From contig CANQXN010000026.1 of the NCBI GenBank assembly GCA_947627815.1, forward strand, positions 1 through 15,508: a DNA stretch of 15,508 nucleotides, given 5' to 3'. This DNA is from an uncultured Clostridia bacterium (GTDB taxonomy: Bacteria; Bacillota; Clostridia; Oscillospirales; CAG-272). Position numbers and translations under genes: made by a program. Within the stretch, counting starts at the first letter, position 1, and each line of letters starts with the position of its first letter. Below are positions 1-6,240 of the stretch, one piece after another. Below the pieces are notes generated by a model that was not told where the DNA came from, ran no database searches, and was given only the letters and a program-made list of their open reading frames with translations.

Positions 1-87
1 GTAATTGCGGCGATCGTTTTGGGCATCGTCATCGTGGCGGCCGCCCTTGGCGCCCTTGTCTGGATCAAGGTAAAAAAAGCCCGATAA
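1..87 (+). CDS. C-terminal end of a membrane protein (5' end outside window)
   Basis: The first frame is open from base 1 and stops with TAA at 85-87, giving 28 residues. They consist of a hydrophobic stretch rich in Val, Ile, Ala and Leu followed by Trp and a basic tail ending KVKKAR. This is the pattern of a final transmembrane helix with positively charged residues on the cytoplasmic side. The family cannot be named from this fragment. It lies 14 nt upstream of the fucosidase-like gene on the same strand, so the two are probably co-transcribed; a sugar transporter or cell-surface protein would fit, but that is a guess. Confidence 0.6.
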   Translation, partial: VIAAIVLGIVIVAAALGALVWIKVKKAR

Positions 88-101
88 AGGAAAGAAACCG
101 T

Positions 102-1070
102 ATGACTTTTTTAGAAGAAAAACAGCTAAATTTTATCAATCTTCGCTTCGGCACCTTTATTCATTTCAACAGCGCCAGCGTGCAGTTCCACGCTTCTTGC
201 GATGTTATCGACTGGGAATACGATGTCGAAAACGCCGGCGCGCCCCGGCGCTATCCCTTCGATGAGAAGGCGTGGGCGCCCGCCGAAGCCGAACCCGACC
301 GCTGGGCGGCCGTCGCCAAGGCGGCAGGCTGCCGCTTTGCCGCCCTCACCGCCAAGCATCACGACGGCTTTTGCCTCTGGCCGACGGCGGCCACGACCCA
401 TTCGGTCGCTTCCGCCACCGTCAAAACCGATCTTGTGGCAAAGTATCTCGCCTCTTTCCGCAAAGCCGGCATCGCCGCCGGTCTCTATTTCTCGATTCTC
501 GACCTGACCGAGGGCATCAGTCGGCACGCGCCCTTTGACAGCGCCGCCTGGGACTTTGTCAAACGGCAGGTGACCGAGCTTTTGACCGACTACGGGCCGA
601 TCCCCTTTCTCATGGTGGACGGCTGGGGCGCCCCTTGGGGCGGGCCGACCTTTGAGGCGCTGCCTTTTGCCAAGTTGGACGCGCTGGTGAAATCGCTGCA
701 GCCCGACTGCCTGCTTTTGAATATCGGCTGCTCCGATTCGCTGGCGGGCAGTGACGCGGTCTTTTACGAAAACGCCGCCGGGCAGGAGGTGGACGACGGC
801 TTTATGGGGCCTGGCGTCTCCTGCAACAAGTTAACGCCCACCTGGTTCCATCGGGACGAAGACCGCCTGACCGCCCCCGCTTCCGCCGCCTGGGCGGTCG
901 AGAAGGCGAAGGGCTATTTTGCCAAAAATGTCAATTTCATGCTCAATCTCTCGCCCGATGAAAACGGGAAACTCGATCCCGCGCTCACCCGCCGCTTTGA
1001 AGAGATCGGCCGCTCGCTCCTGCTTCCGCCGCCGCTGACAGGACTGCCGGCGGGCTGGCTGAAGCGCTGA
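102..1070 (+). CDS. GH29 alpha-L-fucosidase-like glycoside hydrolase, compact
   Basis: The 322-residue product resembles the catalytic barrel of glycoside hydrolase family 29, which removes alpha-linked fucose from glycans. Visible hallmarks are a FGTFIHF start to the barrel (about 16-22), the substrate-pocket motif AKHHDGFCLWPT (84-95), the segment FLMVDGWG (169-176) where D173 sits at the position of the family's catalytic nucleophile, and the closing NVNFMLNLSPDENG (276-289). There is no signal peptide, so it should act in the cytoplasm on imported sugars. It is shorter than most family members because nothing follows the barrel: no beta-sandwich or carbohydrate-binding module. The start is supported by AAAGGAAAG at 86-94. 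It follows the membrane-protein tail by 14 nt. Substrate specificity cannot be read from the sequence; the family call is firm, fucose as the true substrate less so. Confidence 0.85.
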   Translation: MTFLEEKQLNFINLRFGTFIHFNSASVQFHASCDVIDWEYDVENAGAPRRYPFDEKAWAPAEAEPDRWAAVAKAAGCRFAALTAKHHDGFCLWPTAATTHSVASATVKTDLVAKYLASFRKAGIAAGLYFSILDLTEGISRHAPFDSAAWDFVKRQVTELLTDYGPIPFLMVDGWGAPWGGPTFEALPFAKLDALVKSLQPDCLLLNIGCSDSLAGSDAVFYENAAGQEVDDGFMGPGVSCNKLTPTWFHRDEDRLTAPASAAWAVEKAKGYFAKNVNFMLNLSPDENGKLDPALTRRFEEIGRSLLLPPPLTGLPAGWLKR

Positions 1071-1131
1071 CTTTTCCCCGGGTGTTCTTGACGAAATCGC
1101 GCCGGTTCCTTTGCCTTTTTTGCTTTTTTTG

Positions 1132-1160
1132 TTGATTTTTGCCGGAAGATATGGTACAAT
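1132..1160 (+). promoter_or_regulatory. Sigma-A-type promoter for the nuclease gene
   Basis: TTGATT (1132-1137) and TACAAT (1155-1160) are separated by 17 bp, followed 30 nt later by the nuclease start codon and a GGAAGGAG ribosome site at 1174-1181. The nuclease is therefore probably transcribed independently of the fucosidase-like gene. Confidence 0.7.
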
Positions 1161-1190
1161 AGCGTAGAACCTTGGAAGGAGACACTGCTT

Positions 1191-1979
1191 ATGTCGATTT
1201 CTTTGAAAAAGCGGGCGGGCTTGCTTTTGCTCGTCTGCGTCATGCTCTTTGTCTTTGCGGGCTGCGGCTTTGCGCCAAAAACGGTGAGCGAGCCGACGCT
1301 GTCGGAGACGGTCACGGCAAGCGCCGTCTTTCTCTCGGCCAACAGCGATGAGGCGGCGGTCAGCCTTTCTTCTTCGCCCGCCCATACCGGCGACGCCGCC
1401 AAACTCGCCATCCGCGCCATCATTTCTAAGCTGAAACATGAAGAATCGTACGGCGAACTGCGCTATGATCTTCCCAAAACCGATCCCGGCGACGCGTCCG
1501 GCACGATCCGCCTCTTTTACAGCGGCAAGGAAGTCAGCGCGACATGGGATTACGGCGCAACCTGGAACCGCGAGCATGTCTGGCCGGCTTCGAAGGGCTG
1601 GTTCGGCCATAGCAACAGTGAAAAAGGCGCCACCGGCGATATTCACCATATCCGCCCCGACAGCCCGAACGGCAACTCCGCTCGCGGCAACAAAGCCTTC
1701 GGCGAGAGCAGCGGCTACTACAACCCGCCCGACGAGGTAAAGGGCGATATCGCGCGCGTCCTCTTCTACATGCTCACTCGCTACCGCCAGACCGATTCAC
1801 AATATCCCATCACCAATGTGGCGCAGTCGATCGAAATGCTTTTGCGCTGGAACAAGCTTGACCCCGTGGACGAGCACGAGATTGTGCGCAACAACGAGGC
1901 CTATGGCATCCAGGGCAACCGCAATCCTTTCATCGACTGTCCGGCGCTTGCCGACACCATCTGGGGCGACGCCGCCTGA
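1191..1979 (+). CDS. Lipoprotein EndA/NucM-family (endonuclease I) nuclease
   Basis: A 262-residue protein with a lipoprotein signal: basic start SLKKR, a hydrophobic core, and lipobox VFAGC with the lipidated cysteine at C25. A low-complexity linker to about residue 66 precedes the nuclease domain. That domain carries the endonuclease I signature: TWNREHVWP (124-132) and GDIHHIRPDSPNGNSARGN (149-167), where the histidines and asparagines form the beta-beta-alpha metal catalytic site, then NRNPFID (243-249). Proteins of this family are non-specific DNA/RNA endonucleases, usually secreted; here it should be tethered to the outer face of the membrane. A likely role is degrading extracellular nucleic acid for nutrients. 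It has its own promoter (1132-1160) and terminator (2003-2048). The start is supported by GGAAGGAG 9 nt upstream. Family assignment is firm. Confidence 0.9.
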   Translation: MSISLKKRAGLLLLVCVMLFVFAGCGFAPKTVSEPTLSETVTASAVFLSANSDEAAVSLSSSPAHTGDAAKLAIRAIISKLKHEESYGELRYDLPKTDPGDASGTIRLFYSGKEVSATWDYGATWNREHVWPASKGWFGHSNSEKGATGDIHHIRPDSPNGNSARGNKAFGESSGYYNPPDEVKGDIARVLFYMLTRYRQTDSQYPITNVAQSIEMLLRWNKLDPVDEHEIVRNNEAYGIQGNRNPFIDCPALADTIWGDAA

Positions 1980-2002
1980 CCTTGCCTTTTCTATCAGCAT
2001 AT

Positions 2003-2048
2003 ACCCCCGCCGGTGAAGACCTGCGGGGGTCTCTTGCTTTTTCCCCTT
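2003..2048 (+). terminator. Intrinsic terminator after the nuclease gene
   Basis: ACCCCCGC (2003-2010) pairs with GCGGGGGT (2023-2030) around a 12-nt loop and is followed by a T/C-rich run. It lies 23 nt after the nuclease stop codon and immediately upstream of the mntP promoter. Confidence 0.75.
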
Positions 2049-2055
2049 TTTTTGC

Positions 2056-2084
2056 TTGACAAGCCCTGACAGGGGTGCTATAAT
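2056..2084 (+). promoter_or_regulatory. Consensus promoter for mntP
   Basis: TTGACA (2056-2061) and TATAAT (2079-2084), both exact consensus, are separated by 17 bp. The implied leader to the mntP start at 2131 is only about 40 nt, too short for the yybP-ykoY manganese riboswitch that often precedes mntP. Confidence 0.9.
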
Positions 2085-2130
2085 AAGCCGTTATCGGCGA
2101 AAGGAGAGGCGGACAGGCGCCGGAGAGGTC

Positions 2131-2724
2131 ATGAGCGAATTTCTCTTTGTACTCAACAGTCTCGGCTTGGGCGTGGGGCTTGCCATGGACGCTTTTTCCG
2201 TCTCTTTGGCCAACGGCCTTGCCGAACCCTACATGAAAACCGGGAAAATGTGCGGTGTGGCGGGCGTTTTCGGCCTGTTTCAGGGGCTTATGCCGATGCT
2301 CGGCTGGATCCTTGTCCACAGCGTGCTTTCCTATTTTACCGCCGCCGAAGCGGCGATCCCCTATGTGGCGCTCGCTCTCCTTGCCTTCATCGGCGGGAAG
2401 ATGATTTATGACGGTGTCCGCCATAAGCCTGCCGGCGAGGAAGGCGTCGAGGCGCGCCGCATCGGCCTTGTCATGCTCTTGGTGCAGGGGCTTGCCACCT
2501 CGATCGACGCCCTTTCGGTGGGGGTGACCATCGCCGATTACGATCTCTTTCACGCGCTCTTCTGCGCTACGCTTGTGGCGCTTGTCACCTTTATGATCTG
2601 CCTTGTCGGGCTGTTTTTGGGCAAAAAATTCGGCACCCGCCTCGCCGGTAAAGCCGAGCTTTTGGGCGGCGTGATCCTTGTCGCCATCGGCCTGGAAATC
2701 TTCCTCACCGGCCTTTTGGGTTAA
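2131..2724 (+). CDS. mntP: Manganese efflux pump MntP
   Basis: A 197-residue integral membrane protein of the MntP (DUF204) family, which exports Mn(II) to prevent intoxication. Six hydrophobic segments are visible in two similar halves. Each half has the family's intramembrane acidic motif: GLAMDAFSVSLANG (D20) and ATSIDALSVGV (D126). Length matches the usual 180-200 residues. I chose ATG 2131, preceded by GGAGAGG, rather than the upstream TTG at 2056, because that TTG is part of the -35 box. The gene has its own consensus promoter and ends at the shared terminator 2746-2788, so it is monocistronic. No manganese riboswitch fits in the short leader; regulation, if any, would be by a repressor at the promoter, but no operator is obvious. 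Confidence 0.92.
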   Translation: MSEFLFVLNSLGLGVGLAMDAFSVSLANGLAEPYMKTGKMCGVAGVFGLFQGLMPMLGWILVHSVLSYFTAAEAAIPYVALALLAFIGGKMIYDGVRHKPAGEEGVEARRIGLVMLLVQGLATSIDALSVGVTIADYDLFHALFCATLVALVTFMICLVGLFLGKKFGTRLAGKAELLGGVILVAIGLEIFLTGLLG

Positions 2725-2745
2725 CTTCTCATAAAACGAAAAAAT

Positions 2746-2788
2746 CGCCTGTCTTTGACAAAAAAGTCAAACGGCAGGCGGCTTTTTT
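2746..2788. terminator. Bidirectional terminator between mntP and the convergent operon
   Basis: CGCCTG (2746-2751) pairs with CAGGCG (2775-2780), and TTTGAC (2754-2759) with GTCAAA inside it, giving a two-part stem. A T run follows on the plus strand (2783-2788), and the A run before it serves as the T run for minus-strand transcription. The stop codon of the minus-strand membrane protein lies in the plus-strand T run. Confidence 0.85.
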
Positions 2789-3305
2789 ATTTAAAAAACT
2801 TGCGGAAGCGGGCGCGGTATCGGGTGAGGTAGAGCAGGGTCAGGCGGCCGAGGAGCAGATCGTCGAGGAGAAAGGTGAGATTGGCGACGCCGATAAAGAG
2901 CGCGAGCAGCCAGCCGGTATAGGTTTCCAGCGAAAAGAGAAAGCGGGCGGCGAGCAGCACCAAGGCAAGCGCTGCGTTGAAATAGACAACCTTGACCGCC
3001 AAGCGCAAAAGGCGAAAGCGCAGTTTGTCGAACTGCCGCTTGATCAAGGGATAGAGGCCGCCAAAGAGAAGATAAATGCCGGCGATGAATTTGTTCTGGA
3101 GCAGAAGCAGCGAGAGGAGCGATGTGCCGGCGTAGATCATAAACGCCCAGCCCTCCCCCAATTCGATGAGGGCGAGCGCCAAAAGGAAGGAGGCGAGGAG
3201 CGAAACGGTGAGATCGGCGATTTCGAGAAAGGAGGCGGCAAAGAGAATGACGACGCTCAAAGCGACAAAAAGCGCCGACAGCGTCAGTTTTTTGGTTCGC
3301 TTCAT
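2787..3305 (-). CDS. Small integral membrane protein, ECF S-component-like
   Basis: A 172-residue very hydrophobic protein with about five to six predicted membrane spans (roughly residues 8-28, 30-48, 52-70, 72-86, 104-125, 130-150) and a strongly basic tail (RYRARFRKF). The start KRTKKLTLSALFVALSVV resembles the substrate-binding S components of energy-coupling-factor transporters and similar small membrane proteins of Clostridia, but no substrate motif is recognisable, so I do not name a transport substrate. I chose ATG 3305, with AAGGTG just upstream, over TTG 3329. It lies 46 nt after the J-domain protein gene with no terminator between them, so it is probably the third gene of that operon. 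A transporter role is inferred from topology only. Confidence 0.6.
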   Translation of the reverse strand: MKRTKKLTLSALFVALSVVILFAASFLEIADLTVSLLASFLLALALIELGEGWAFMIYAGTSLLSLLLLQNKFIAGIYLLFGGLYPLIKRQFDKLRFRLLRLAVKVVYFNAALALVLLAARFLFSLETYTGWLLALFIGVANLTFLLDDLLLGRLTLLYLTRYRARFRKFFK

Positions 3306-3351
3306 TCCATCACCTTCACTTTCCCGCAAGAGTTTTAACGGTTATCGCTTT

Positions 3352-3978
3352 TTAACAGCACCGGATCATATCGCCGCCGCAGCAGTTGCAGAGCAAGTTG
3401 GCACAGCAGAGCGATGTGCATAAATCGCCGCCGCAGCAGGTGTCGGTGTTGCTGTTTTGATACGCCCCGCCGTTTGGCTGGCTTGCCGTCATGCGGAGCC
3501 TGTCCAGCGTGGCACGGTATTCCTGGTTGCCGGGGTCAAGGCGGCAGGCGTTTTCAATTAAGCGCATGGCGTCATAATAGCGGCCGGCGCGGATGTAGAC
3601 GCACCCCTTGAGAAAGGACCATTCGGCGCCGCGCTCGCCATAAGGCACATGCTCCAAAAGGCTGTCGGCCTCGCGGACATTTCCCTCGTTGATCAGATTG
3701 CGCACCCGGATATACAGGTCGGTATGGGAGTCGCCGTTTGTGTCGCCGCTTCTGCCGGAAGAAGTGCCGGAAGCACCAGACGCGCCGCTTGCGCGCATCG
3801 CCTTGATCTCTTCATAGGCTTCGTTGATTTCCTGCATTTTCTGGGAGGCAAGTTCCCGCAGATCGTCGTTCTGGATGTTGTCGGGATGGTATTTTTTGAC
3901 TAAAGCGTAGTAGGCTTTTTTGATTTCTTCATCCGAAGCATCGGGAGATACGCCTAACACCTTGTAGGGGTCTTTCAT
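3352..3978 (-). CDS. J-domain co-chaperone with Cys-rich C-terminal tail
   Basis: 208 residues. Residues 1-62 are a J domain (DPYKVLGVSPDASDEEIKKAY, with the HPD triad at 31-33) that should stimulate the ATPase of DnaK. A Gly/Ser/Ala linker follows (63-84), then a helical TPR-like region (about 88-165; AEWSFLKGCVYIRAGRYYDA). The tail has ten cysteines in the last 28 residues, mostly in CC pairs (CCGGD, LCNCCGGD, RCC). It lacks the zinc-finger and substrate-binding domains of true DnaJ, so it is a specialised J protein. Start ATG 3978 overlaps the stop of the upstream gene as ATGA, implying translational coupling; longer upstream starts lie inside that gene. The tail may bind metal or be lipidated near the membrane; both are guesses. 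Confidence 0.88.
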   Translation of the reverse strand: MKDPYKVLGVSPDASDEEIKKAYYALVKKYHPDNIQNDDLRELASQKMQEINEAYEEIKAMRASGASGASGTSSGRSGDTNGDSHTDLYIRVRNLINEGNVREADSLLEHVPYGERGAEWSFLKGCVYIRAGRYYDAMRLIENACRLDPGNQEYRATLDRLRMTASQPNGGAYQNSNTDTCCGGDLCTSLCCANLLCNCCGGDMIRCC

Positions 3979-4970
3979 TGGGGGATCGCCTCCTTTTTTC
4001 CTGAAAATTTCATGCGTTTGCCCTCTGCCACCACCGAATCCACCATGTCGGCAAGGCCGAGGACAAGAATGTTTCGGATGATGGCCTCGATACCGGGGTC
4101 GGCGAGAGAGAGAAGATCGAGCGCGCCGGCGGCGCAGGAGAGTTCCCATTTGAGGGCGGCGGTCATATCGGTGATAAATCCCTTGTCCCAGCGGTCGGCG
4201 CCGCTCAGCACCAGGGCGTTATAACTGCCCGATTTTTTGTCATCGTCATAATCGGATATCGCATCTAAAAGATAAATGATCCGTCCCACCCGATAGCCGA
4301 TCTCCTTTAAGCAGACCGCCTGATCATGGCGCAGGGGCGGCAGGGCAAAGCAGTCAACTGCGGCTTTGGCCGCAGACTTTTTTTTGCCGGAACCCGGTTT
4401 CTCGGAACCTGAGTTGTCGGTAGTCGAAGTATCTTTCTTGTCGGTGACGGGGTCGAAGGCAAAGATCGCGCCGAGCAGTTCCCCGAAGAGGGAAGCGCCG
4501 GGATAGAGAGAGGTTTCTTTTTGCTCCTCCAGCGCGGCGATGGCTTCGAGCTTGGTGTGGAGAAGAGCCGCCAGAGAGGGCAGGGGCGCTTTTTGAATGC
4601 TCTTTTTCACCCCGCCCGCCGCGATGGCGCGGGCAAGACGCCTGCCTTTTTCGTCCTTTCTGTCGTCCTCCAACTTGCCGTAGGTGAGCAGCGCCATGGC
4701 GGCGGCGGTGTAGGCAAGCGCGGGGGAATCTTTGACATAGCGGGTCTTGCGGACAGGGCGCGCCGCACAGCGGCAGCGAGCCAAGGTGGAGCGCTCCTCG
4801 GCGGCGCCCACGCGGCAGAGCGCCAACAAAACGGCGTCATAGGAGAGCAGGGCGGGCAGGCGGCGGGAGAGCTTTTTCTCCTCCCGGCAGACGCCGCAAT
4901 AGAGGGCGCGGTAATATTCTAATTCCTTGACCCGCAAATCGGACGGTCGCGGGAGAACATAACCGAACAT
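3975..4970 (-). CDS. DUF5685-like helical protein of unknown function
   Basis: A 331-residue, mostly alpha-helical protein beginning MFGYVLP and containing YYRALYCGVCRE (19-30), LLSYDAVLLALC (41-52) and RCRC (65-68), the layout I associate with the DUF5685 family of Firmicutes. C25/C28 and C66/C68 could bind a metal. A charged, low-complexity insert rich in Lys, Ser and Gly (about 177-203) splits the protein. The second half has an acidic motif, LLDAISDYDDDKKSGSYN (234-251), that resembles the second Asp-rich motif of squalene/phytoene synthases. A perfect AGGAGG lies upstream of ATG 4970. It is the first gene of an operon with the J-domain protein (4-nt overlap) and a membrane protein, so these probably work together. 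Function is unknown; the synthase resemblance is weak. Confidence 0.75.
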   Translation of the reverse strand: MFGYVLPRPSDLRVKELEYYRALYCGVCREEKKLSRRLPALLSYDAVLLALCRVGAAEERSTLARCRCAARPVRKTRYVKDSPALAYTAAAMALLTYGKLEDDRKDEKGRRLARAIAAGGVKKSIQKAPLPSLAALLHTKLEAIAALEEQKETSLYPGASLFGELLGAIFAFDPVTDKKDTSTTDNSGSEKPGSGKKKSAAKAAVDCFALPPLRHDQAVCLKEIGYRVGRIIYLLDAISDYDDDKKSGSYNALVLSGADRWDKGFITDMTAALKWELSCAAGALDLLSLADPGIEAIIRNILVLGLADMVDSVVAEGKRMKFSGKKEAIPQ

Positions 4971-4992
4971 GAAACCTCCTGTCTCCCTTTGC

Positions 4993-5021
4993 TTGACAAG
5001 GGGAAAAAAGCGTGGTATACT
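4993..5021 (+). promoter_or_regulatory. Promoter for the HprK-like gene
   Basis: TTGACA (4993-4998) and TATACT (5016-5021) are separated by 17 bp and point towards the HprK-like gene. The leader is about 100 nt and contains a small hairpin (GGGCA 5032-5036 with TGCCC 5043-5047) and the direct repeat at 5069-5105. I could not define a good promoter for the divergent minus-strand operon in the same region. Confidence 0.8.
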
Positions 5022-5068
5022 GAACTACAGCGGGCAAAATCCTGCCCAATACTTCTTTATACCATAAA

Positions 5069-5105
5069 TATATGACATAAGTCGGAATTTTATATGACCA
5101 AGTCG
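5069..5105. repeat. 22-bp-period direct repeat in the divergent promoter region
   Basis: TATATGACATAAGTCG (5069-5084) is repeated as TATATGACCAAGTCG (5091-5105), with starts 22 bp apart, close to two turns of DNA. Each copy contains an inverted GAC-(3 or 4 nt)-GTC. The position between divergent genes suggests tandem operator sites, but no regulator is identified. Confidence 0.5.
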
Positions 5106-5128
5106 TGAACAGCAGGAGGAGAAATGCC

Positions 5129-5860
5129 ATGCCGAAACTGAAAATCGCCGATCTTGTGATCGATATTAAGCGCGACAACCCCATTTTGGCGGGGCAGATC
5201 GCCGACTATCTCTCGAAAGAACCGGCGGATATCACGGTGGATTTCGGGCAGGACTATATCGAGCGCGAGATCGAGGCGGAGGTGCGCAGCAATTTTACCT
5301 TTTCGCCCGCCTACAGCGAATATTTGGCGATTTATCGCTATATCGCCACCGCGTTTGTCGATCACGACGGCTTTCTGATGCACGGCTCCGCCCTGGCGTT
5401 TGACGGCAAAGGCTATCTCTTCACAGCGCCCAGCGGCACCGGCAAATCCACGCATACCCGCCTCTGGCGCGAGGTGTTCGGCGACCGGGTGGTGATGGTG
5501 AACGACGACAAGCCCATGGTGACGCGGCGGGCGGGGCGCTTTTATCTTTCCGGCACGCCCTGGAGCGGCAAGCACGACCTTGACAGCAATATCACGGTGC
5601 CGCTTGGCGGGATCGTCTTTCTCGAGCGGGGCAAGGAAAACAAAATTGACCCCGCCTCGCCCGATCGTGTGCTGCCCTTGCTCTTTCGGCAGGTCTATCG
5701 CCCGGCGGACAGCGCGCATTGGCTTGCCACCATCGACCTGCTCAACGATCTGTTGGCCGTCTGCCCCCTCTATCGCCTCGTTTGCAACATGGACAAAGAG
5801 GCCGCGCGCGTGGCCATGGCGGGGCTTGTCGGGGCAAACGGAGAAACGCCCGCAGAGTAA
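5129..5860 (+). CDS. HPr-kinase-like P-loop protein (peptide-kinase type)
   Basis: A 243-residue protein related to the kinase domain of HPr kinase/phosphorylase. The P-loop is APSGTGKST (100-108), preceded by a conserved HGSAL (85-89) and followed by VVMVNDDKP (121-129, Walker-B-like) and GTPWSGK (142-148). It lacks the N-terminal domain of true HprK and is too short for it. It belongs instead to the stand-alone HprK-like proteins found beside PqqD-like proteins, some of which phosphorylate ribosomally made peptides such as lasso peptides. Here a PqqD-like gene and a signal-peptidase-like gene follow. The chosen start is ATG 5129 with AGGAGG at 5114-5119; GTG 5105 is a weaker alternative within the second repeat copy. 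Its substrate is unknown. Confidence 0.8.
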   Translation: MPKLKIADLVIDIKRDNPILAGQIADYLSKEPADITVDFGQDYIEREIEAEVRSNFTFSPAYSEYLAIYRYIATAFVDHDGFLMHGSALAFDGKGYLFTAPSGTGKSTHTRLWREVFGDRVVMVNDDKPMVTRRAGRFYLSGTPWSGKHDLDSNITVPLGGIVFLERGKENKIDPASPDRVLPLLFRQVYRPADSAHWLATIDLLNDLLAVCPLYRLVCNMDKEAARVAMAGLVGANGETPAE

Positions 5861-5903
5861 CGCCGTTTTTGACCCCAAAAAGGAAGGTTATTTTCAAAAA
5901 CGA

Positions 5904-5931
5904 TTGACTTTTTCTGAATTTCTGCTACAAT
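5904..5931 (+). promoter_or_regulatory. Promoter for the PqqD-like/peptidase pair
   Basis: TTGACT (5904-5909) and TACAAT (5926-5931) with a 16-bp spacer lie 39 nt upstream of the PqqD-like start, so this pair can be expressed apart from the HprK-like gene. Confidence 0.7.
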
Positions 5932-5970
5932 AAGAGCTGGAAAACAAGCGAGAGAAAGGGAGTTTGCGCG

Positions 5971-6240
5971 ATGAAACTGAAACAGGGCTTTGTTTTGAGA
6001 AAATGCGGCGCCGCCGAAATCGTGGTGCCGGTGGGCGAAAATGTCGAAAAATACAAAAATCTGATGATCACCGTTTCGGGTTCCGGGCGGCTTTTGTGGG
6101 ATCGCCTGGCAGAAGGCTGCGAGCGGGAAGACCTCATCGCGGCGCTTTTGGATGTCTATGAAGTGGAGCGCCCGGTGGTGGAAGCCGATGTCGATCGGTT
6201 TTTGAAAAAAATGAAGGAAGCGGATCTGTTAGATGGCTGA
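5971..6240 (+). CDS. PqqD-like peptide-binding protein
   Basis: An 89-residue protein fitting the PqqD fold. An N-terminal beta region (about 6-36, including EIVVPVGENVEKYKNLMITV) is followed by the helical pattern SGRLLWDRLAEGCEREDLIAALLDVYEV and a final helix DVDRFLKKMKEADLL. In peptide natural-product pathways PqqD (or the fused RRE domain) binds the precursor leader and presents it to the modifying enzyme. Here no radical SAM enzyme, cyclase or precursor peptide is adjacent. ATG 5971 has AAAGGGAG at 5955-5962. The gene overlaps the downstream peptidase-like gene by 8 nt, so the two are translationally coupled, and it sits 110 nt after the HprK-like gene. Confidence 0.82.
   Translation: MKLKQGFVLRKCGAAEIVVPVGENVEKYKNLMITVSGSGRLLWDRLAEGCEREDLIAALLDVYEVERPVVEADVDRFLKKMKEADLLDG

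Noticed and set aside
2085..2130. Manganese riboswitch before mntP
   Set aside because: The leader is too short and I see none of the conserved loops.
5090..5878. Minus-strand ORF of 262 codons opposite the HprK-like gene
   Set aside because: It mirrors a gene with clear kinase motifs, has no ribosome site, and its product is a low-complexity His/Arg/Gly-rich sequence.
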